DNA from: Asterias rubens
Lineage: Eukaryota > Echinodermata > Asteroidea > Forcipulatida > Asteriidae
Assembly (NCBI RefSeq): GCF_902459465.1
Contig: NC_047065.1
Span: 12,129,634-12,193,633 of the forward strand
Direction: 5' to 3'
Length of the DNA stretch: 64,000 nucleotides
Position 1 is the stretch's first letter; each line of letters begins with the position of its first letter. Positions 47,069 through 59,302 of the stretch are shown piece by piece. The notes under the pieces are model-generated. The model had not been told where the DNA came from. It was given only the letters and a program-made list of their open reading frames with translations, and ran no database searches. Position numbers and translations under genes: made by a program.

Positions 47069-47458
47069 TTTAAAGGCAGTGGACACTATTGGTAATCACT
47101 CAAAATAATTATTAGCATAAAACCTTACTTGGTGACGAGTAATGGGGAGAGGTTGACGGTAAAAAACGTTATGAGAAACGGCTCCCTTGAAAGTTCCATA
47201 GTTTTTGAGAGAGAAGTAATTTTCCACGAATTTGATTTCGAGACCTCAGATTTAGAATTTGAGGTCTCAAAATCAATCATCTAAACGCACACAACTTTGT
47301 GTGACAAGGGTGTTATTTTCTTTCATTATTATCACGCAACTTCAACGACCACTTGAGCTCAAATTTTCACAGGTTTTTTATTTTATACATTTATGTTGAG
47401 ATACACCGAGTGAGAAGACTGGTCTTTGACATTTACCAATAGTGTCCACTGTCTTTAA
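47069..47458 (-). mobile_element. TTAA-flanked MITE, family A, copy 11
   Basis: TTTAAAGGCAGTGGACACTA at the left and CCACTGTCTTTAA at the right, reverse orientation, inserted beside a GAAATTGGGCCC half-element. Confidence 0.75.
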
Positions 47459-47481
47459 AGCAGTCACTTGTGACCAACCAA

Positions 47482-47921
47482 GTCATGGCCGAGCGGTTAA
47501 GAGCACTGAATTCTAACTCTGGTGTTTCTGATCAGCAGAGTGTGGGTTCAAATCCCCAGCCGTGACACTTTGTCCTTAAGCAAGACGCTTTACCATTGCT
47601 TCGTCCTTCGGATGGGACGTAAAGCCGTTGGTCCGATGTGTTGTGTCACGCATGTAAAAGAACCCAGTGCACTTATCGAAAAGAGAAGGGGTTCGCCCCG
47701 GTGTTCCTGGTTGTGGCTGCTTAATGCGCCGTAGCACCTTGTACTACAAGTGCTACATAATTGGGTCTCAGAATTCATCACTGCAATAACCTATCTTTCT
47801 GAAAGTTTGTATATACTCGGCGCTCTGAGTACCTTGTTTGCTAGATACGTCGCTATATAAGACTTCAATATTATTATTATTAATATTAATATTATTATTA
47901 TTATCATTATTATTATTATTA
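47482..47921 (+). mobile_element. tRNA-derived SINE, nearly full length
   Basis: A head with A box TGGCCGAGCGGTTA and B box GGTTCAAATCC (47544-47554) resembles a Leu/Ser-type tRNA. The body has CTTCGTCCTTCGGATGGGAC and CCGTAGCACCTTGTACTACA. The tail CGCTATATAAGACTTC is followed by (ATT)n. Best reference copy for this SINE in the window. Confidence 0.75.
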
Positions 47922-48018
47922 AATTTAACTCACAAATGCCTCATTAAACGGCAAGCAATAATGGTGACCGAATCACATTTCAGGAATAACTATAGCATAA
48001 TAAATTTGACACAAGGGA

Positions 48019-48278
48019 TCCGGGACCAAATTTCATGGCTCTGTTGACTGCTAAAATGTTGCGCTTGCAACCACCATTTTTAACTGACAGGACAAATGCT
48101 GAATTTCTGCACTAGCTATGTAAGGAAAGGAAGCCTATTAATGTGGACTACGAACAAGCACAAGCAGAAACTCCCTGCTAACATGTGAAATATGCTTGAT
48201 GCAAGCGAGGAATTTTCTGCTTGTGTAAGCGCCGATTCTTTGCTTACGGTTTCCATGCAGAGCCATGAGATTGGGCTT
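48019..48278. repeat. 'GGGCCCAATTTCAT' element, diverged
   Basis: GGGACCAAATTTCATGGCTC at the left and GAGCCATGAGATTGGGC at the right; GCTTGTGTAAGCGCCGATTC matches the copy at 31042. Confidence 0.5.
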
Positions 48279-48829
48279 TGTCACACTGAAATTTTAAGTA
48301 CTGTTGACAGGCATACTCCTGCCCACTACCTTTTGAAATATTTCATACAAATAAAATCGTGTTCATGGCAGAAAAAAATGAAAAATGGCAGTGGTCTTAA
48401 TAATTACAGACTGTGTAGGTATCAACATGCTAATATACAAAGTCAATCCAGTGCATTATTTATATGCACTCTCTGCTTGTAAAAATCTTTAATTAATTAA
48501 GCATTTTGGTTTGTGGTATTAACACCAGGATAATTAATAACTGCTTTGCTGAGGAGGTTTATAAGAACCGTCCTTTTAAAAATGTTAAATTTGCATCTGG
48601 GATAAAATTTTGGTTTTTACCGATGATAAAGAATATTCATTTTGGTTTTTACCCATATACATGTACACTGATGTGTCTTGAAAGAACTGTCCTGCTATTA
48701 ATCTATTGCTGCTGAGAATATTGTAGTCTTGATTGGCAACGCTGTTATAAACCGACTTGGAAACTGGCTTGGAGGGACTGGGCAAGTCTAAGATCTGTAT
48801 CTTGATTTTGAGCCATATCTTCTGTTTGT

Positions 48830-48890
48830 ATTCTGTTGTGTTATGTGCTATATAAGAATGGTTAATTATTATTATTATTATTTATACATG
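48830..48890 (+). mobile_element. Retroelement 3' tail
   Basis: GTTGTGTTATGTGCTATATAAGAATGG followed by (ATT)n, the same terminus as the SINE/LINE tails at 33505 and 35570. Confidence 0.5.
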
Positions 48891-49181
48891 TTGCGATATC
48901 GGAAACTATGTTAACAAAAAGAGCGTCGCCAATCGAGTTTAAGTAGATTGGGAATCTGGATACAGAACTTTTTTTCCCTTTCTACTTCGTGGAAGTAGGA
49001 ACAAAATAGCAGGACAGGTTCTTATTACAGGCATGTGAGTTACTACCCATGAAAAAAGAGGAAAAGATAAAACCAGGCAAGAAAAAAAGAGGAAAAGATA
49101 ATATTCCTATCCTTTTGTACACATAAAGTGTAGAAAAAATATGAAAATCAAAACCAGGAAAGAGGAAGTCTCACATGCATG

Positions 49182-50574
49182 TGTAGAGGTCGCTTATGCC
49201 CCCTCCTAAATTTTCAAGTCTTATGCCCCCTCTAATTTTTCAATAGCTGCTTCATAACCCCCTTGTTTCAACAGCCGGTTTAGACCAATCAAAAGGTTGG
49301 AAATACTTCAGTGAGTGGGTATGGGTCTCACCCCCACAGATGTCCCCCCATACTGGATGAGGTGATGGTGAGATAAAGACACATGATTAAAAGTACTTAA
49401 GCACCCAACTCACTGTGATCCCTTATTTCATCCTTTTATACAGGTATGTGGATTTTAATTTGTTTAATATAATAAGTTCATAACCTTGTGATTGACATGG
49501 TATTATTATAAACTTGTTTTGACTCAAGGATAGGAGAGCATTATCTCCTCAAACTTAGCTACTTTCACCATGAACCACGATGTGTGTAGGCCTATGCTTT
49601 ACTATTGGGTTGAAACATGGTTAAGCTCAAGAGTGTACTGAATTGATTTAGACTTTTATTCCATTTCCTTATTATGTTTTGATTAATTAACTTGAGTTTC
49701 TGATAGCTCATATTCTATAGAACTGTTTGATGCTAAGAATTGTGTTTTATGACTTTTCCAACTTTGCATATTTCTAGAGGAAAAGCAGGGGTAGTTGCCC
49801 ATCTTTTATAAGTTCAGTTGTACAGTACTTAATGTATGTGATACACGTGTACAAAAGACCACCCTGGTCTGAGACAGTAACTCTTAGTGGAGACTGAAAG
49901 CCTGGTAGGGTCATTAACTTAAACCCCTGAGGGCTTGGTCAGCAGTAGCTCTTTAATAGCCAAGATAGCCTGGGATAGCCTTGCTGCCTGAACAACCTTC
50001 TTTGTTTTATTTGTTAAGAGGCAAGTGCCAGGTTAGAAAGTGACCTTGCCTAGTTTTAGCCAAGTTGATTTTGTTTATACCAGACCCAAGACTTTGCTTA
50101 TGTTCCAGTAGGGTTTTGTTTACGTGTTTCTTTATCCTTTAAAATTAATGTGTTTCTTTGTTTTGACTATTTGGCAAAACCACTGGGATTGCTTTACTTG
50201 TTGAGTTTAGTTTCAGTAGTGAACAGATGGAGTCAGTATTAATAGATTCTGACCTACTGTATATTATGTTTATTGACAATCAGAGTATTTGTTTATTGCA
50301 AATGATACTAGGATTGAATTGAGGCAGAGAAAGTAATTAGTGCCGAAACAATGACAAGCTTCGAAGTAAATGTTTAAGTGTTATTATTATTATTGTTTAA
50401 GTGTTATTATTATTGTTAAAGATCCATACTGGATGATGTGATGGTGAGATAAAGACACATGATTAAAAGTACTTAAGCACCCAACTCACTGTGATCCCTT
50501 ATTCCATCCTTTTATACAGAATCTTCATTAATGTACACCGTGGAGTGAACGTTTAATTCACGACGGGTGCAACA
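49182..50574 (+). repeat. 5' LTR
   Basis: 1393 bp, TG..CA ends. It differs from the 3' LTR at 49361 (G versus T) and 50279 (A versus C). It contains a 96 bp direct repeat at 49348-49443 and 50424-50519. U3/R/U5 limits and a TATA box could not be assigned. Confidence 0.93.
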
Positions 50575-50576
50575 TT

Positions 50577-50594
50577 TGGCACCTCCGACGGGAC
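50577..50594 (+). other. Primer-binding site
   Basis: TGGCACCTCCGACGGGAC, two bases after the 5' LTR. It starts with TGG, complementary to the CCA end of a tRNA; I could not name the tRNA. Confidence 0.65.
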
Positions 50595-50806
50595 AGGTGT
50601 GTTTCAGCATTACATCCGTTAGAATGCTCAACGACAGCGCCTGTCCAGCGACCCTGAACCTGAACCCAAGACCTGAGCTACAGTAACCATGGTAGCAGGA
50701 GTCCAGACTAGGTAGTGCAAGAGAAAAGTGAATAGCAGTGGACAAAGCAAGCAAGGGACGAAGTCAAAGACCAAACAAAGAGTTTGAAGAAACGAGTTGC
50801 CCCAAA

Positions 50807-52219
50807 ATGGAGAAGTCCGCACAAGAGCTATGTCAGTCTTTGATGTACCAAGTCAGTAAACTCACCCGTGACCAGTTGCTCGAAGTTTGTAAGTTCATTG
50901 ATCTACCCGATTATGAGGCATTAGAGGCGAAGGAAGACAACCACCAGCTTCTAGTTAGAAAAGTCAACCGTCACCTCAACCGAGGTGAGATTGATGAGAT
51001 GGAGGATGAAGGCCTGGACAGTTTCAAGGAGATACAATGTTTTCTAAAGAAACTCGTTCCTGAGCCTCAGCCACTAGTGGTGAAACCCCAAGCTTCAGAA
51101 TCTTCGACTGAACCATCCCCGACCACGGAATCTAAATCTGCAACACATCCTCCTCAACCAGCAAGTGGAGAACAGCCACTTATACTAGATGCTGAGCTAG
51201 CACTGAAGAAACCCATTCTTCCCATCACACCCCACAGTTTGATGACTCTTGCCAGACGGGAGTTCAAAATTTCTGGCCAGATAGGAGAGCCCAACCAGAA
51301 AGATAAATTATCTTTTTCCAGCTTAGCTCACCAGATCGAGAATGGTCGTCTAAAGGGCCACACCGAACGTGAAATCATAGAAGGCGTTATCCGAGCGATT
51401 TCACCAGGCTCTCCCCTGCGAAGTTACCTGGAAGGTAGGGTAGCCCTTACCTTGCCCAGTCTGCGTCAAGTTCTGCGGTCCCATTACCGAGAGAAAGATG
51501 CCACAGAACTTTACCAACAACTATCCCGTGTGACTCAGGACATCAAAGAATCCCCACAGAGTTTTCTTGTTCGTGCCCTTGACCTGAAACAAAAAGTGAT
51601 CTTTGCAAGCCAGGAAGCAGGTTCCGGATTGAAATATGACCCCACACTTGTACAGAGTATGTTCCTGCATGGACTTCTGACTGGGTTAAGGAGCGATGCT
51701 GTTAAGTCAGAGCTGCGTCCCTATCTCCAGAATCCAGGTACGACGGATGAGCAGTTGTTTGAGAAAATAAATGTAGCAGCCCGCCAGGAAGCAGAACGAC
51801 AAGAGAAACTCGGGGTAACCAGTGCAAAACAAATCTCCGTCAAAGTGGTGCAACACCAGGGATCAAGCAGAGAAGAATCGGGGACCAACTTCAAGGAGCA
51901 GCCAAGACAAGGCAGTTTAATGACCGACCTTGCTGAATTGAAGGCAGGAATTGCGGAGATTGCCACTATGAAAACCCAGATAGCTGGTCTGCAACAGTCG
52001 CTAGCCCAGCCTAGTGAACGCCAGCAGTGGACCCCAAGGACCAACCGTGACACCAACAGACAGAGAGGCTGTTCTAATTGCCAACGGAGTGGCACTGGAG
52101 ATAGTTGCGAGCATTGCTACAAGTGTGGCTCTGGGGAGCACTTTGCTCGTGGATGCAGACAGTGGCGACGCAACCAATCGGGAAACGGCCAAGGGTTACT
52201 GCCACGGGACGGCCAGTAA
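50807..52219 (+). CDS. gag: Retrotransposon Gag polyprotein
   Basis: 470 aa from the first ATG (50807) in strong context CAAAATGG; the open frame extends upstream to 50738 only with a non-ATG codon, so I prefer 50807. The middle (about residues 140-340) is the predicted capsid region. A CCHC zinc knuckle lies at residues 437-450 (C437, C440, H445, C450; C-x2-C-x4-H-x4-C), preceded by another Cys pair. This is the RNA-packaging nucleocapsid part of the particle-forming protein. The last 13 codons overlap the pol frame. A slippery heptamer at 52180 lies 11 codons before the stop, which itself sits in the 3' arm of a stem. Confidence 0.92.
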   Translation: MEKSAQELCQSLMYQVSKLTRDQLLEVCKFIDLPDYEALEAKEDNHQLLVRKVNRHLNRGEIDEMEDEGLDSFKEIQCFLKKLVPEPQPLVVKPQASESSTEPSPTTESKSATHPPQPASGEQPLILDAELALKKPILPITPHSLMTLARREFKISGQIGEPNQKDKLSFSSLAHQIENGRLKGHTEREIIEGVIRAISPGSPLRSYLEGRVALTLPSLRQVLRSHYREKDATELYQQLSRVTQDIKESPQSFLVRALDLKQKVIFASQEAGSGLKYDPTLVQSMFLHGLLTGLRSDAVKSELRPYLQNPGTTDEQLFEKINVAARQEAERQEKLGVTSAKQISVKVVQHQGSSREESGTNFKEQPRQGSLMTDLAELKAGIAEIATMKTQIAGLQQSLAQPSERQQWTPRTNRDTNRQRGCSNCQRSGTGDSCEHCYKCGSGEHFARGCRQWRRNQSGNGQGLLPRDGQ

Positions 52220-55200
52220 CCTACAAAAGCAATTACCAGAAGTCCCATCTTTGTTCAATAACCCCCTCAAGACAAGCGAATGTCAGCCGACTAGTGGGTA
52301 AGAGATGTATGGTGAGCTGCATGATAGACGGAACAAAGACGCAGGCATTATGGGACACAGGAGCCCAGGTCACCATCATACCTGCTGATTGGCGAGCAAC
52401 CCACTTGCCCCAAGCCAAGCTGAGACCACTGTGTGAGCTGTTAGGAGGAACTGACCTAAACCTTACAGCTGCAAATGGATCCCCCATACCCTATGATGGC
52501 TGGCTGAATGTCTCCTTCAGTTTGATGACAGGGCTGAACCATGAGATCAGAGTTCCAGTTTTGGTGACACGGGCAACTTCTGGAGTCCCCATAATTGGGT
52601 ACAACGTCATAGAAGAAATCGTTCAAAGAGATACTCTCCATTCAACCCCTACTCAAGCCGTGAGAGCGGCATTCCCATCAATGACGAGAAGAGCAGTGAC
52701 AGCCCTTGCAAACATTATTCAAGAAGAGCCACCAGAAGACATCTGCCGTGTCCATGTAGGTAGAAAAGGAGTCACCGTACCCGGCGGAAGCGTCATCGAG
52801 GTAGCCTGCAGAGCGACATCATATCTACTGAATCAAGACACTACCGCTGTCTTTGAGCCTGATGTGGACACCCAGTGGCCAGAAGATCTTCATCCTCAAC
52901 CATCAGTTGTTCGGTTGAAAAGGGGGCCATCCAGCAAAGTCTTCATCTTGGTGCAAAACTCATCCAATCATGATATCGTCCTGCGGAAACAAACCCAATT
53001 AGGAACACTGCAGTCCCCCCTTTCAATTGAAACCATTCCCGAGAGGCCTATACCAGCGTCACAAGATAAACGTACATTTGTAATAAATGAAGTCTCCACT
53101 GCACACTCTGCCGAAGAAACCCCCCAGTTTGACCTCTGTCACTTAACAGAGGCTCAACGCCGAGATGTTAACAAGATGTTGCGGGAAGAGGCAGGAGCAT
53201 TTTCAAAAGATGATAGTGACATGGGTTGCATCAAAGACTTGAAAATGCATATACGTCTGAAGGATGACCAGCCAGTGCAAAAATCGTACATGTCCGTGCC
53301 CCCGCCACTCTACACTGAAGTGAAAAACTACCTGAAGGACTTGATTGGCCGAGGCTGGATCGAGAAGTCAGAGTCTCCCTACTCGTCGCCGGTAGTTTGT
53401 GTCCGGAAAAAGGATGGCTCTCTCCGTCTCTGCATAGATTATCGCGAGCTGAACCGTAAGACAATTCCCGATAGACAACCGATCCCACGAATCCAAGATG
53501 TTCTAGATAGTCTCGGTGGAAATAAGTGGTTTACGACACTAGACCAGGGTAAAGCTTATCACCAGGGTTTCATGGCAGAAGAGAGTAAACATAAGACGGC
53601 CTTCGTCACCCCTTGGGGCTTGTATGAGTGGAATCGGATTCCATTTGGTTTGACTAATGCGCCTGCAGTGTTTCAACGGTGTATGGAATCCTGTCTTGAT
53701 GGTCTAGTTGGAGAAATCGCCGTAGTCTACCTTGATGATATACTGGTCTACGGAAAAACATTTGAGTCACATGTTGAACACATACGTCAAGTCCTCAGAC
53801 GCCTCCAGGACCGTGGTATCAAACTCAAGCCAAGTAAGTGCAACTTATTCCAGAAAGAAGTGCGGTACTTGGGGAGAGTTATCAGTAGTGAAGGCTACAA
53901 GATGGATCCTGCAGACATCAAAGCAGTTGAGGCACTCCGTGAAAAACAACCGAGTACCGTGGGTGAAGTGAGGAAAATCTTGGGTCTACTGGGCTACTAT
54001 CGTCAGTATATCCAGAACTTTTCTACCATCGCTAAACCATTGTATGAACTGCTGAAGAAACCCAGTCCGTGCAGTGATGACCAACCTAGCAAAACTAACC
54101 CAATGAAAACATCGTCAAAGTCACGAGGAAAAGCTGCTGTAGGTAAAGGTGCAGGACAAGTGTCGTCAAGACAACGCATTACATGGGAAGCTTCTCATCA
54201 GAAAGTACTGGAACACTTGCTGAGTTTTCTCACTTGCCCCCCAGTGATGGCCTTCCCTAATCATCAGCAGCCTTTCATTCTGCATACAGATGCTTCAAAT
54301 GAAGGACTGGGCGCTGTCTTGTACCAGCAGCAGGATGGAAAGATGAGAGTGATCGGCTATGGCTCGCGAACGCTAAGCCCTGCTGAGAATAACTACAATT
54401 TGCATTCGGGAAAGCTAGAATTTCTTGCGCTGAAGTGGGCCATCACAGAAAAGTTCAAGGATTATTTGTACTATGCTCCCTCCTTCACTGTGTATACAGA
54501 CAATAATCCTTTGACCTACATCTTGACATCAGCCAAACTCAATGCAACAGGACATCGCTGGGTTGCTGAATTAGCTGATTTTCATTTCACGATTAAGTAT
54601 CGTCCTGGAAAGTCAAATGCAGATGCTGACGCCCTTTCTCGTATGCCCCTTGACATAGACAGCTTTAGAACCCAGTGCACAAGCGAGATCAGTCCGACTC
54701 ATCTTAGTGCCACCATCGATGCAATCAAGGCTGATAATTCTGATCACTGCCCATGGATTGGTGCCCTGACTGCGTCTACATCAAGCCCAGATGACAGTGT
54801 TACAAGCTCCCACCACATCACCAAAGAACAACTGAGGGCAGCACAGCGAGATGATGCAACTGTGGGTCCGGTTATTCAGTTTCTTGAAAAAGGTCACCGC
54901 CCGAGTAGACAAACCAAGATGACCGAACAGCCTAACACTGTTGCTCTTCTTCGGGAGTGGGATAAGCTGGAGTTGAATAGTGAAGGGATTCTCCATCGTG
55001 AGTCTGGTGATAGGAAACAGCTTATCCTCCCTCTAAAGTATCACAGACTTGTCTACAAAGAACTACACGAAGATATGGGTCACTTAGGTGCAGAGCGGGT
55101 AGTTCACCTTGCCAGGGAGAGGTTCTTTTGGCCTCACATGCAAAGGGACATCGAGCACTATGTAACCAGCGTTTGTAGATGTTTGCAGCAGAGGAAACCA

Positions 55201-57000
55201 AACCGAATAACCAGAGAGCCCCTTCACAGTATAGTCACAACAGCCCCGTTCGAGATAGTCTCCATCGATTTTCTTCATCTCGAGAGAAGTGTTGGAGGGT
55301 ACGAGTACATCTTGGTTGTGATGGATCATTTTACCAGGTTTGCCCAAGCATATCCAACAACAAACAAATCCGGAAAAACAGTTGCAGACAAGATTTTCAA
55401 CGACTTTGTTCTACGGTTTGGATTTCCCCATAAACTCCATCATGACCAAGGGAGGGAATTTGAGAACCAATTATTTCGACGACTACAACAGCTATCTGGC
55501 ATCACTCCATCTCGGACCACTCCATACCACCCACAGGGGAACGGTCAGGTGGAGCGATTTAATCGAACTCTCCTGGGTATGCTGCGGACTCTACCTGAGA
55601 AAGAGAAGTCTCGTTGGAAGGAATCTCTGGGCAAAGTGGTGCACGCTTACAATTGCACTCGCTCAGAAGCCACAGGTTTTTCTCCGTTCTATCTTCTTTA
55701 TGGACGCCCACCTCGACTTCCAATTGATCTGGTTTTTGGTTTGGCAGGGAAGCAGGAGCCCCCAAAGAACCATCAAGAGTACAGCCAGCGATGGAAAATA
55801 CAAATGGAAGAGGCTTACGGGATAGCAAGGAAAAACGCCAACAAATCATCAGCACGAGGAAAACAACAGCATGATAAGAAAGCACACAGCACAGTACTTC
55901 AGCCAGGTGACAGAGTATTGATAAGAAACCTGAATGAAACTGGAGGGCCAGGCAAGCTCCGAGCATACTGGGAGAAGGAAGTTCACACGATTGTGAAACG
56001 GCTTGGTGACGACTCTCCCGTGTACCAGCTATGCCCTGAGAGTGGAAAGGGAAGACGTCGAACTCTTCACAGGAACCTATTGTTACCCTGTAGCAACCTC
56101 ATAAGTGAAGAGCAGACCGAACATAGGAAGCCCCCACCAGCACCAATACCCCAGACCAGGAGGAGGACAGCACAGAATGTTAACAGGGATAGCAGTGACA
56201 GTTCGGAAGACGAATATCTCCTTCACACACCGACTCACACACGACCCTCCTTGAAACCACACCCCCCTACAGTAACTACTCCAGCATGGAACCAGGAAGC
56301 TTCAGTCTTCATCCCAGATGAACTAGTTACTGCTCAGGACCGTGATGAACCAGTTCTCATTCCAGATAACGCCACTCAGGGAGAACCAGACCACAACCCA
56401 GACCACGCCTGTGTTCCTGATGCAGTAATCATCCCTGAGGCAGCCGCCGCTCCTGAACTGGTAATCGAGGCCGACCCAATTCCACATCCGGAACAGCCCA
56501 TTGCTTCAGAACCTGTGGTACCTCAAGATGTTGTTGAACCAGTCCCAGATGTTCACCAGCAAGCTCCTCCCCCTGTCCCTGCAGATACTGGTCAGCCCAA
56601 CCAACAGGAGGCACCAGACCAGCCAGATGCTGAAGCCCCGCCCCCTGCCACTAATGCAGATGAAGCCCCTGCACCCGGTCTTCTTCAGGATACCCAACAT
56701 TACCCCCAGAGAGACAGGCAACCCCCACAGCGGTTTGCTTATGATCAGTTGGGCCATCCACAGCACAGCCCAGGTGGAGTTTATGCAATGTCAGCTGCAA
56801 ATTCACATCTCTACCAACATCCATCAGCACCCTGGCCATACTCCATGATGCCACCACAGGGACCACCGCCGATGATGTGGCCTCAACCCTCCACTCCTTG
56901 GACCAACCCCGTGATGATGCCCTGGCCCCCGATGCAGGCACAACCATGGCAACAGTGGTATCCAACGGCAACCTACCCACAGCAACCAGTGAGGATCTAG
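52105..57000 (+). CDS. pol: Retrotransposon Pol polyprotein (protease, RT, RNase H, integrase)
   Basis: An uninterrupted 1631-codon frame, -1 relative to gag, opening after a TAG at 52102-52104 and lacking an early ATG, so it is probably made as Gag-Pol by frameshifting at 52180. Counting from 52105: protease DTGA with Asp84; RT YLDD with Asp544-545; RNase H HTDAS with Asp729 and YTDNN; an integrase zinc domain with a C-x-C pair; the integrase core Asp1055, Asp1114, Glu1150 with exact D-x35-E spacing; then a GPY/F-like segment. Residues from about 1330 to 1631 form a Pro/Glu-rich tail with repeated IPD/IPE motifs and no membrane segment. All catalytic residues are present, so the element may be active. 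Confidence 0.95.
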   Translation: MRALLQVWLWGALCSWMQTVATQPIGKRPRVTATGRPVTYKSNYQKSHLCSITPSRQANVSRLVGKRCMVSCMIDGTKTQALWDTGAQVTIIPADWRATHLPQAKLRPLCELLGGTDLNLTAANGSPIPYDGWLNVSFSLMTGLNHEIRVPVLVTRATSGVPIIGYNVIEEIVQRDTLHSTPTQAVRAAFPSMTRRAVTALANIIQEEPPEDICRVHVGRKGVTVPGGSVIEVACRATSYLLNQDTTAVFEPDVDTQWPEDLHPQPSVVRLKRGPSSKVFILVQNSSNHDIVLRKQTQLGTLQSPLSIETIPERPIPASQDKRTFVINEVSTAHSAEETPQFDLCHLTEAQRRDVNKMLREEAGAFSKDDSDMGCIKDLKMHIRLKDDQPVQKSYMSVPPPLYTEVKNYLKDLIGRGWIEKSESPYSSPVVCVRKKDGSLRLCIDYRELNRKTIPDRQPIPRIQDVLDSLGGNKWFTTLDQGKAYHQGFMAEESKHKTAFVTPWGLYEWNRIPFGLTNAPAVFQRCMESCLDGLVGEIAVVYLDDILVYGKTFESHVEHIRQVLRRLQDRGIKLKPSKCNLFQKEVRYLGRVISSEGYKMDPADIKAVEALREKQPSTVGEVRKILGLLGYYRQYIQNFSTIAKPLYELLKKPSPCSDDQPSKTNPMKTSSKSRGKAAVGKGAGQVSSRQRITWEASHQKVLEHLLSFLTCPPVMAFPNHQQPFILHTDASNEGLGAVLYQQQDGKMRVIGYGSRTLSPAENNYNLHSGKLEFLALKWAITEKFKDYLYYAPSFTVYTDNNPLTYILTSAKLNATGHRWVAELADFHFTIKYRPGKSNADADALSRMPLDIDSFRTQCTSEISPTHLSATIDAIKADNSDHCPWIGALTASTSSPDDSVTSSHHITKEQLRAAQRDDATVGPVIQFLEKGHRPSRQTKMTEQPNTVALLREWDKLELNSEGILHRESGDRKQLILPLKYHRLVYKELHEDMGHLGAERVVHLARERFFWPHMQRDIEHYVTSVCRCLQQRKPNRITREPLHSIVTTAPFEIVSIDFLHLERSVGGYEYILVVMDHFTRFAQAYPTTNKSGKTVADKIFNDFVLRFGFPHKLHHDQGREFENQLFRRLQQLSGITPSRTTPYHPQGNGQVERFNRTLLGMLRTLPEKEKSRWKESLGKVVHAYNCTRSEATGFSPFYLLYGRPPRLPIDLVFGLAGKQEPPKNHQEYSQRWKIQMEEAYGIARKNANKSSARGKQQHDKKAHSTVLQPGDRVLIRNLNETGGPGKLRAYWEKEVHTIVKRLGDDSPVYQLCPESGKGRRRTLHRNLLLPCSNLISEEQTEHRKPPPAPIPQTRRRTAQNVNRDSSDSSEDEYLLHTPTHTRPSLKPHPPTVTTPAWNQEASVFIPDELVTAQDRDEPVLIPDNATQGEPDHNPDHACVPDAVIIPEAAAAPELVIEADPIPHPEQPIASEPVVPQDVVEPVPDVHQQAPPPVPADTGQPNQQEAPDQPDAEAPPPATNADEAPAPGLLQDTQHYPQRDRQPPQRFAYDQLGHPQHSPGGVYAMSAANSHLYQHPSAPWPYSMMPPQGPPPMMWPQPSTPWTNPVMMPWPPMQAQPWQQWYPTATYPQQPVRI
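52180..52221 (+). promoter_or_regulatory. -1 programmed ribosomal frameshift signal
   Basis: The slippery heptamer G GGA AAC (52180-52186) is in exact register with the gag codons. After a 7-base spacer an 8 bp perfect stem follows, GGTTACTG (52194-52201) with CAGTAACC (52214-52221) around a 12-base loop. The pol frame reads GGG AAA at the same place. All three parts match the known retroviral -1 frameshift layout; efficiency is not deducible. Confidence 0.85.
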
Positions 57001-57202
57001 TGATTCAAGTGACTGTTTGGTATATCTTTGAACTTTGAAGTATTATAGTGGTTTTTTTTTTTTTTTAATGTACACACATATTGTGAGTGGTCAGTGTGAC
57101 AGCTGAAAGATATCCAAATTTAGTTGCACCTTATGTCATTGACGATTTGTTTGATTTTTTTTTTTTGAAATTCTGAAATGTTGAGGACAACATTTAATTT
57201 TC

Positions 57203-57212
57203 AAGGGGAGAG
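57203..57212 (+). other. Polypurine tract
   Basis: AAGGGGAGAG directly before the 3' LTR; the expected primer for plus-strand synthesis. Confidence 0.8.
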
Positions 57213-58605
57213 TGTAGAGGTCGCTTATGCCCCCTCCTAAATTTTCAAGTCTTATGCCCCCTCTAATTTTTCAATAGCTGCTTCATAACCCCCTTGTTTC
57301 AACAGCCGGTTTAGACCAATCAAAAGGTTGGAAATACTTCAGTGAGTGGGTATGGGTCTCACCCCCACAGATGTCCCCCCATACTGGATGATGTGATGGT
57401 GAGATAAAGACACATGATTAAAAGTACTTAAGCACCCAACTCACTGTGATCCCTTATTTCATCCTTTTATACAGGTATGTGGATTTTAATTTGTTTAATA
57501 TAATAAGTTCATAACCTTGTGATTGACATGGTATTATTATAAACTTGTTTTGACTCAAGGATAGGAGAGCATTATCTCCTCAAACTTAGCTACTTTCACC
57601 ATGAACCACGATGTGTGTAGGCCTATGCTTTACTATTGGGTTGAAACATGGTTAAGCTCAAGAGTGTACTGAATTGATTTAGACTTTTATTCCATTTCCT
57701 TATTATGTTTTGATTAATTAACTTGAGTTTCTGATAGCTCATATTCTATAGAACTGTTTGATGCTAAGAATTGTGTTTTATGACTTTTCCAACTTTGCAT
57801 ATTTCTAGAGGAAAAGCAGGGGTAGTTGCCCATCTTTTATAAGTTCAGTTGTACAGTACTTAATGTATGTGATACACGTGTACAAAAGACCACCCTGGTC
57901 TGAGACAGTAACTCTTAGTGGAGACTGAAAGCCTGGTAGGGTCATTAACTTAAACCCCTGAGGGCTTGGTCAGCAGTAGCTCTTTAATAGCCAAGATAGC
58001 CTGGGATAGCCTTGCTGCCTGAACAACCTTCTTTGTTTTATTTGTTAAGAGGCAAGTGCCAGGTTAGAAAGTGACCTTGCCTAGTTTTAGCCAAGTTGAT
58101 TTTGTTTATACCAGACCCAAGACTTTGCTTATGTTCCAGTAGGGTTTTGTTTACGTGTTTCTTTATCCTTTAAAATTAATGTGTTTCTTTGTTTTGACTA
58201 TTTGGCAAAACCACTGGGATTGCTTTACTTGTTGAGTTTAGTTTCAGTAGTGAACAGATGGAGTCAGTATTAATAGATTCTGACCTACTGTATATTATGT
58301 TTATTGACACTCAGAGTATTTGTTTATTGCAAATGATACTAGGATTGAATTGAGGCAGAGAAAGTAATTAGTGCCGAAACAATGACAAGCTTCGAAGTAA
58401 ATGTTTAAGTGTTATTATTATTATTGTTTAAGTGTTATTATTATTGTTAAAGATCCATACTGGATGATGTGATGGTGAGATAAAGACACATGATTAAAAG
58501 TACTTAAGCACCCAACTCACTGTGATCCCTTATTCCATCCTTTTATACAGAATCTTCATTAATGTACACCGTGGAGTGAACGTTTAATTCACGACGGGTG
58601 CAACA
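57213..58605 (+). repeat. 3' LTR
   Basis: 1393 bp, matched to the 5' LTR at a constant offset of 8031. The first copy of its 96 bp repeat reads GATGATGTG, agreeing with the second copies, which shows that the 5' LTR's GATGAGGTG is the derived state. Confidence 0.93.
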
Positions 58606-58722
58606 CATGTTATCAGATCTAAGTAGTCTCAATCTAGTCCGCGGCAGTAGATAAACAGTACGATAGGCCAGTTCTTATCTGGCATTTCTAAAGCATTATC
58701 CTTTAGGTTTTTTGCAAACAAA

Positions 58723-58965
58723 GGGTGCGTTTGTTTAGCTTCCCTGGGTCGACCCCGGTCTGCCCCGGTACGTTCGAGTAGCTTTGACGGGGCTCACCCG
58801 GGTCAGCCCCCAGTGCCCTGCTTGTGGAGTGGGTCACTTGGGGGTGACCTGAGGTGCATGCCATCACCACAAGAGGGCGAGTGTGATTGTTCGGTTAGCT
58901 CTTGTCAGGGGCTCACCCGAGTGAGCAATGCGGGGTCGACCCAGGGAAGCTTATCGAACGCACCC
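58723..58965. mobile_element. MITE, family D, copy 3
   Basis: GGGTGCGTTTGTTTAGCTTC at the left and a complementary GAAGCTTATCGAACGCACCC at the right; interior inverse to copy 2. Confidence 0.78.
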
Positions 58966-59055
58966 ATAATGTACATTGATACCTCAGCCTCTAAAAAAAT
59001 ACCTCAGCCTATAACAAAAATACAACATAAACTGACCCAAGTCGTGTAGTAACCT

Positions 59056-59302
59056 GGGCCCAACTTCATAGAGCTGCTGAGCGCAAAACAAAAAGTTGCT
59101 TAGCATGAAATGTTTGCCTTCATAAAAACAGGATTACCAACCAAATTTCCAAGTGATTTTCAGGATAAGCAAACAACCGCTGAATACCTGTAACAAGCAA
59201 TGTGCAACAAATGGAAATTTGGTTGGTAGTCCTGTTTTTAGCAAGGAAGAAGTTTCACGCTAAGCGAATGTTTGTGCTAAGCACCTCTATAAAATTGGGC
59301 CC
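59056..59302. repeat. 'GGGCCCAATTTCAT' inverted-repeat element
   Basis: GGGCCCAACTTCATAGAGCT at the left and ATAAAATTGGGCCC at the right; CCAACCAAATTTCC inverted inside, nearly as well preserved as 19929-20170. Confidence 0.7.

Larger units (their letters stand above)
49182..58605 (+). mobile_element. Complete Ty3/Gypsy-type LTR retrotransposon
   Basis: A 9424 bp element: identical-length LTRs (49182-50574, 57213-58605), primer-binding site, gag, pol in the -1 frame, polypurine tract. The LTRs start TGTAGAGG and end GTGCAACA (TG..CA). It is flanked by CATG on both sides (49178-49181, 58606-58609), a 4 bp target duplication. Pol order protease, reverse transcriptase, RNase H, integrase is the Ty3/Gypsy order. 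No envelope gene. Only two LTR mismatches seen by eye and both ORFs intact, so insertion is very recent. It lies between the convergent ZDHHC1 and TBC1D20 genes. Confidence 0.95.

Noticed and set aside
47482..47570. Possible tRNA-Leu/Ser gene (also near 60368 and 62630)
   Set aside because: A and B boxes are present but the acceptor and anticodon stems do not fold cleanly and each is followed by a SINE body and ATT tail.
50738..50806. Upstream extension of gag
   Set aside because: The first codon is GTG; the ATG at 50807 has a strong context, so the extension is treated as leader.
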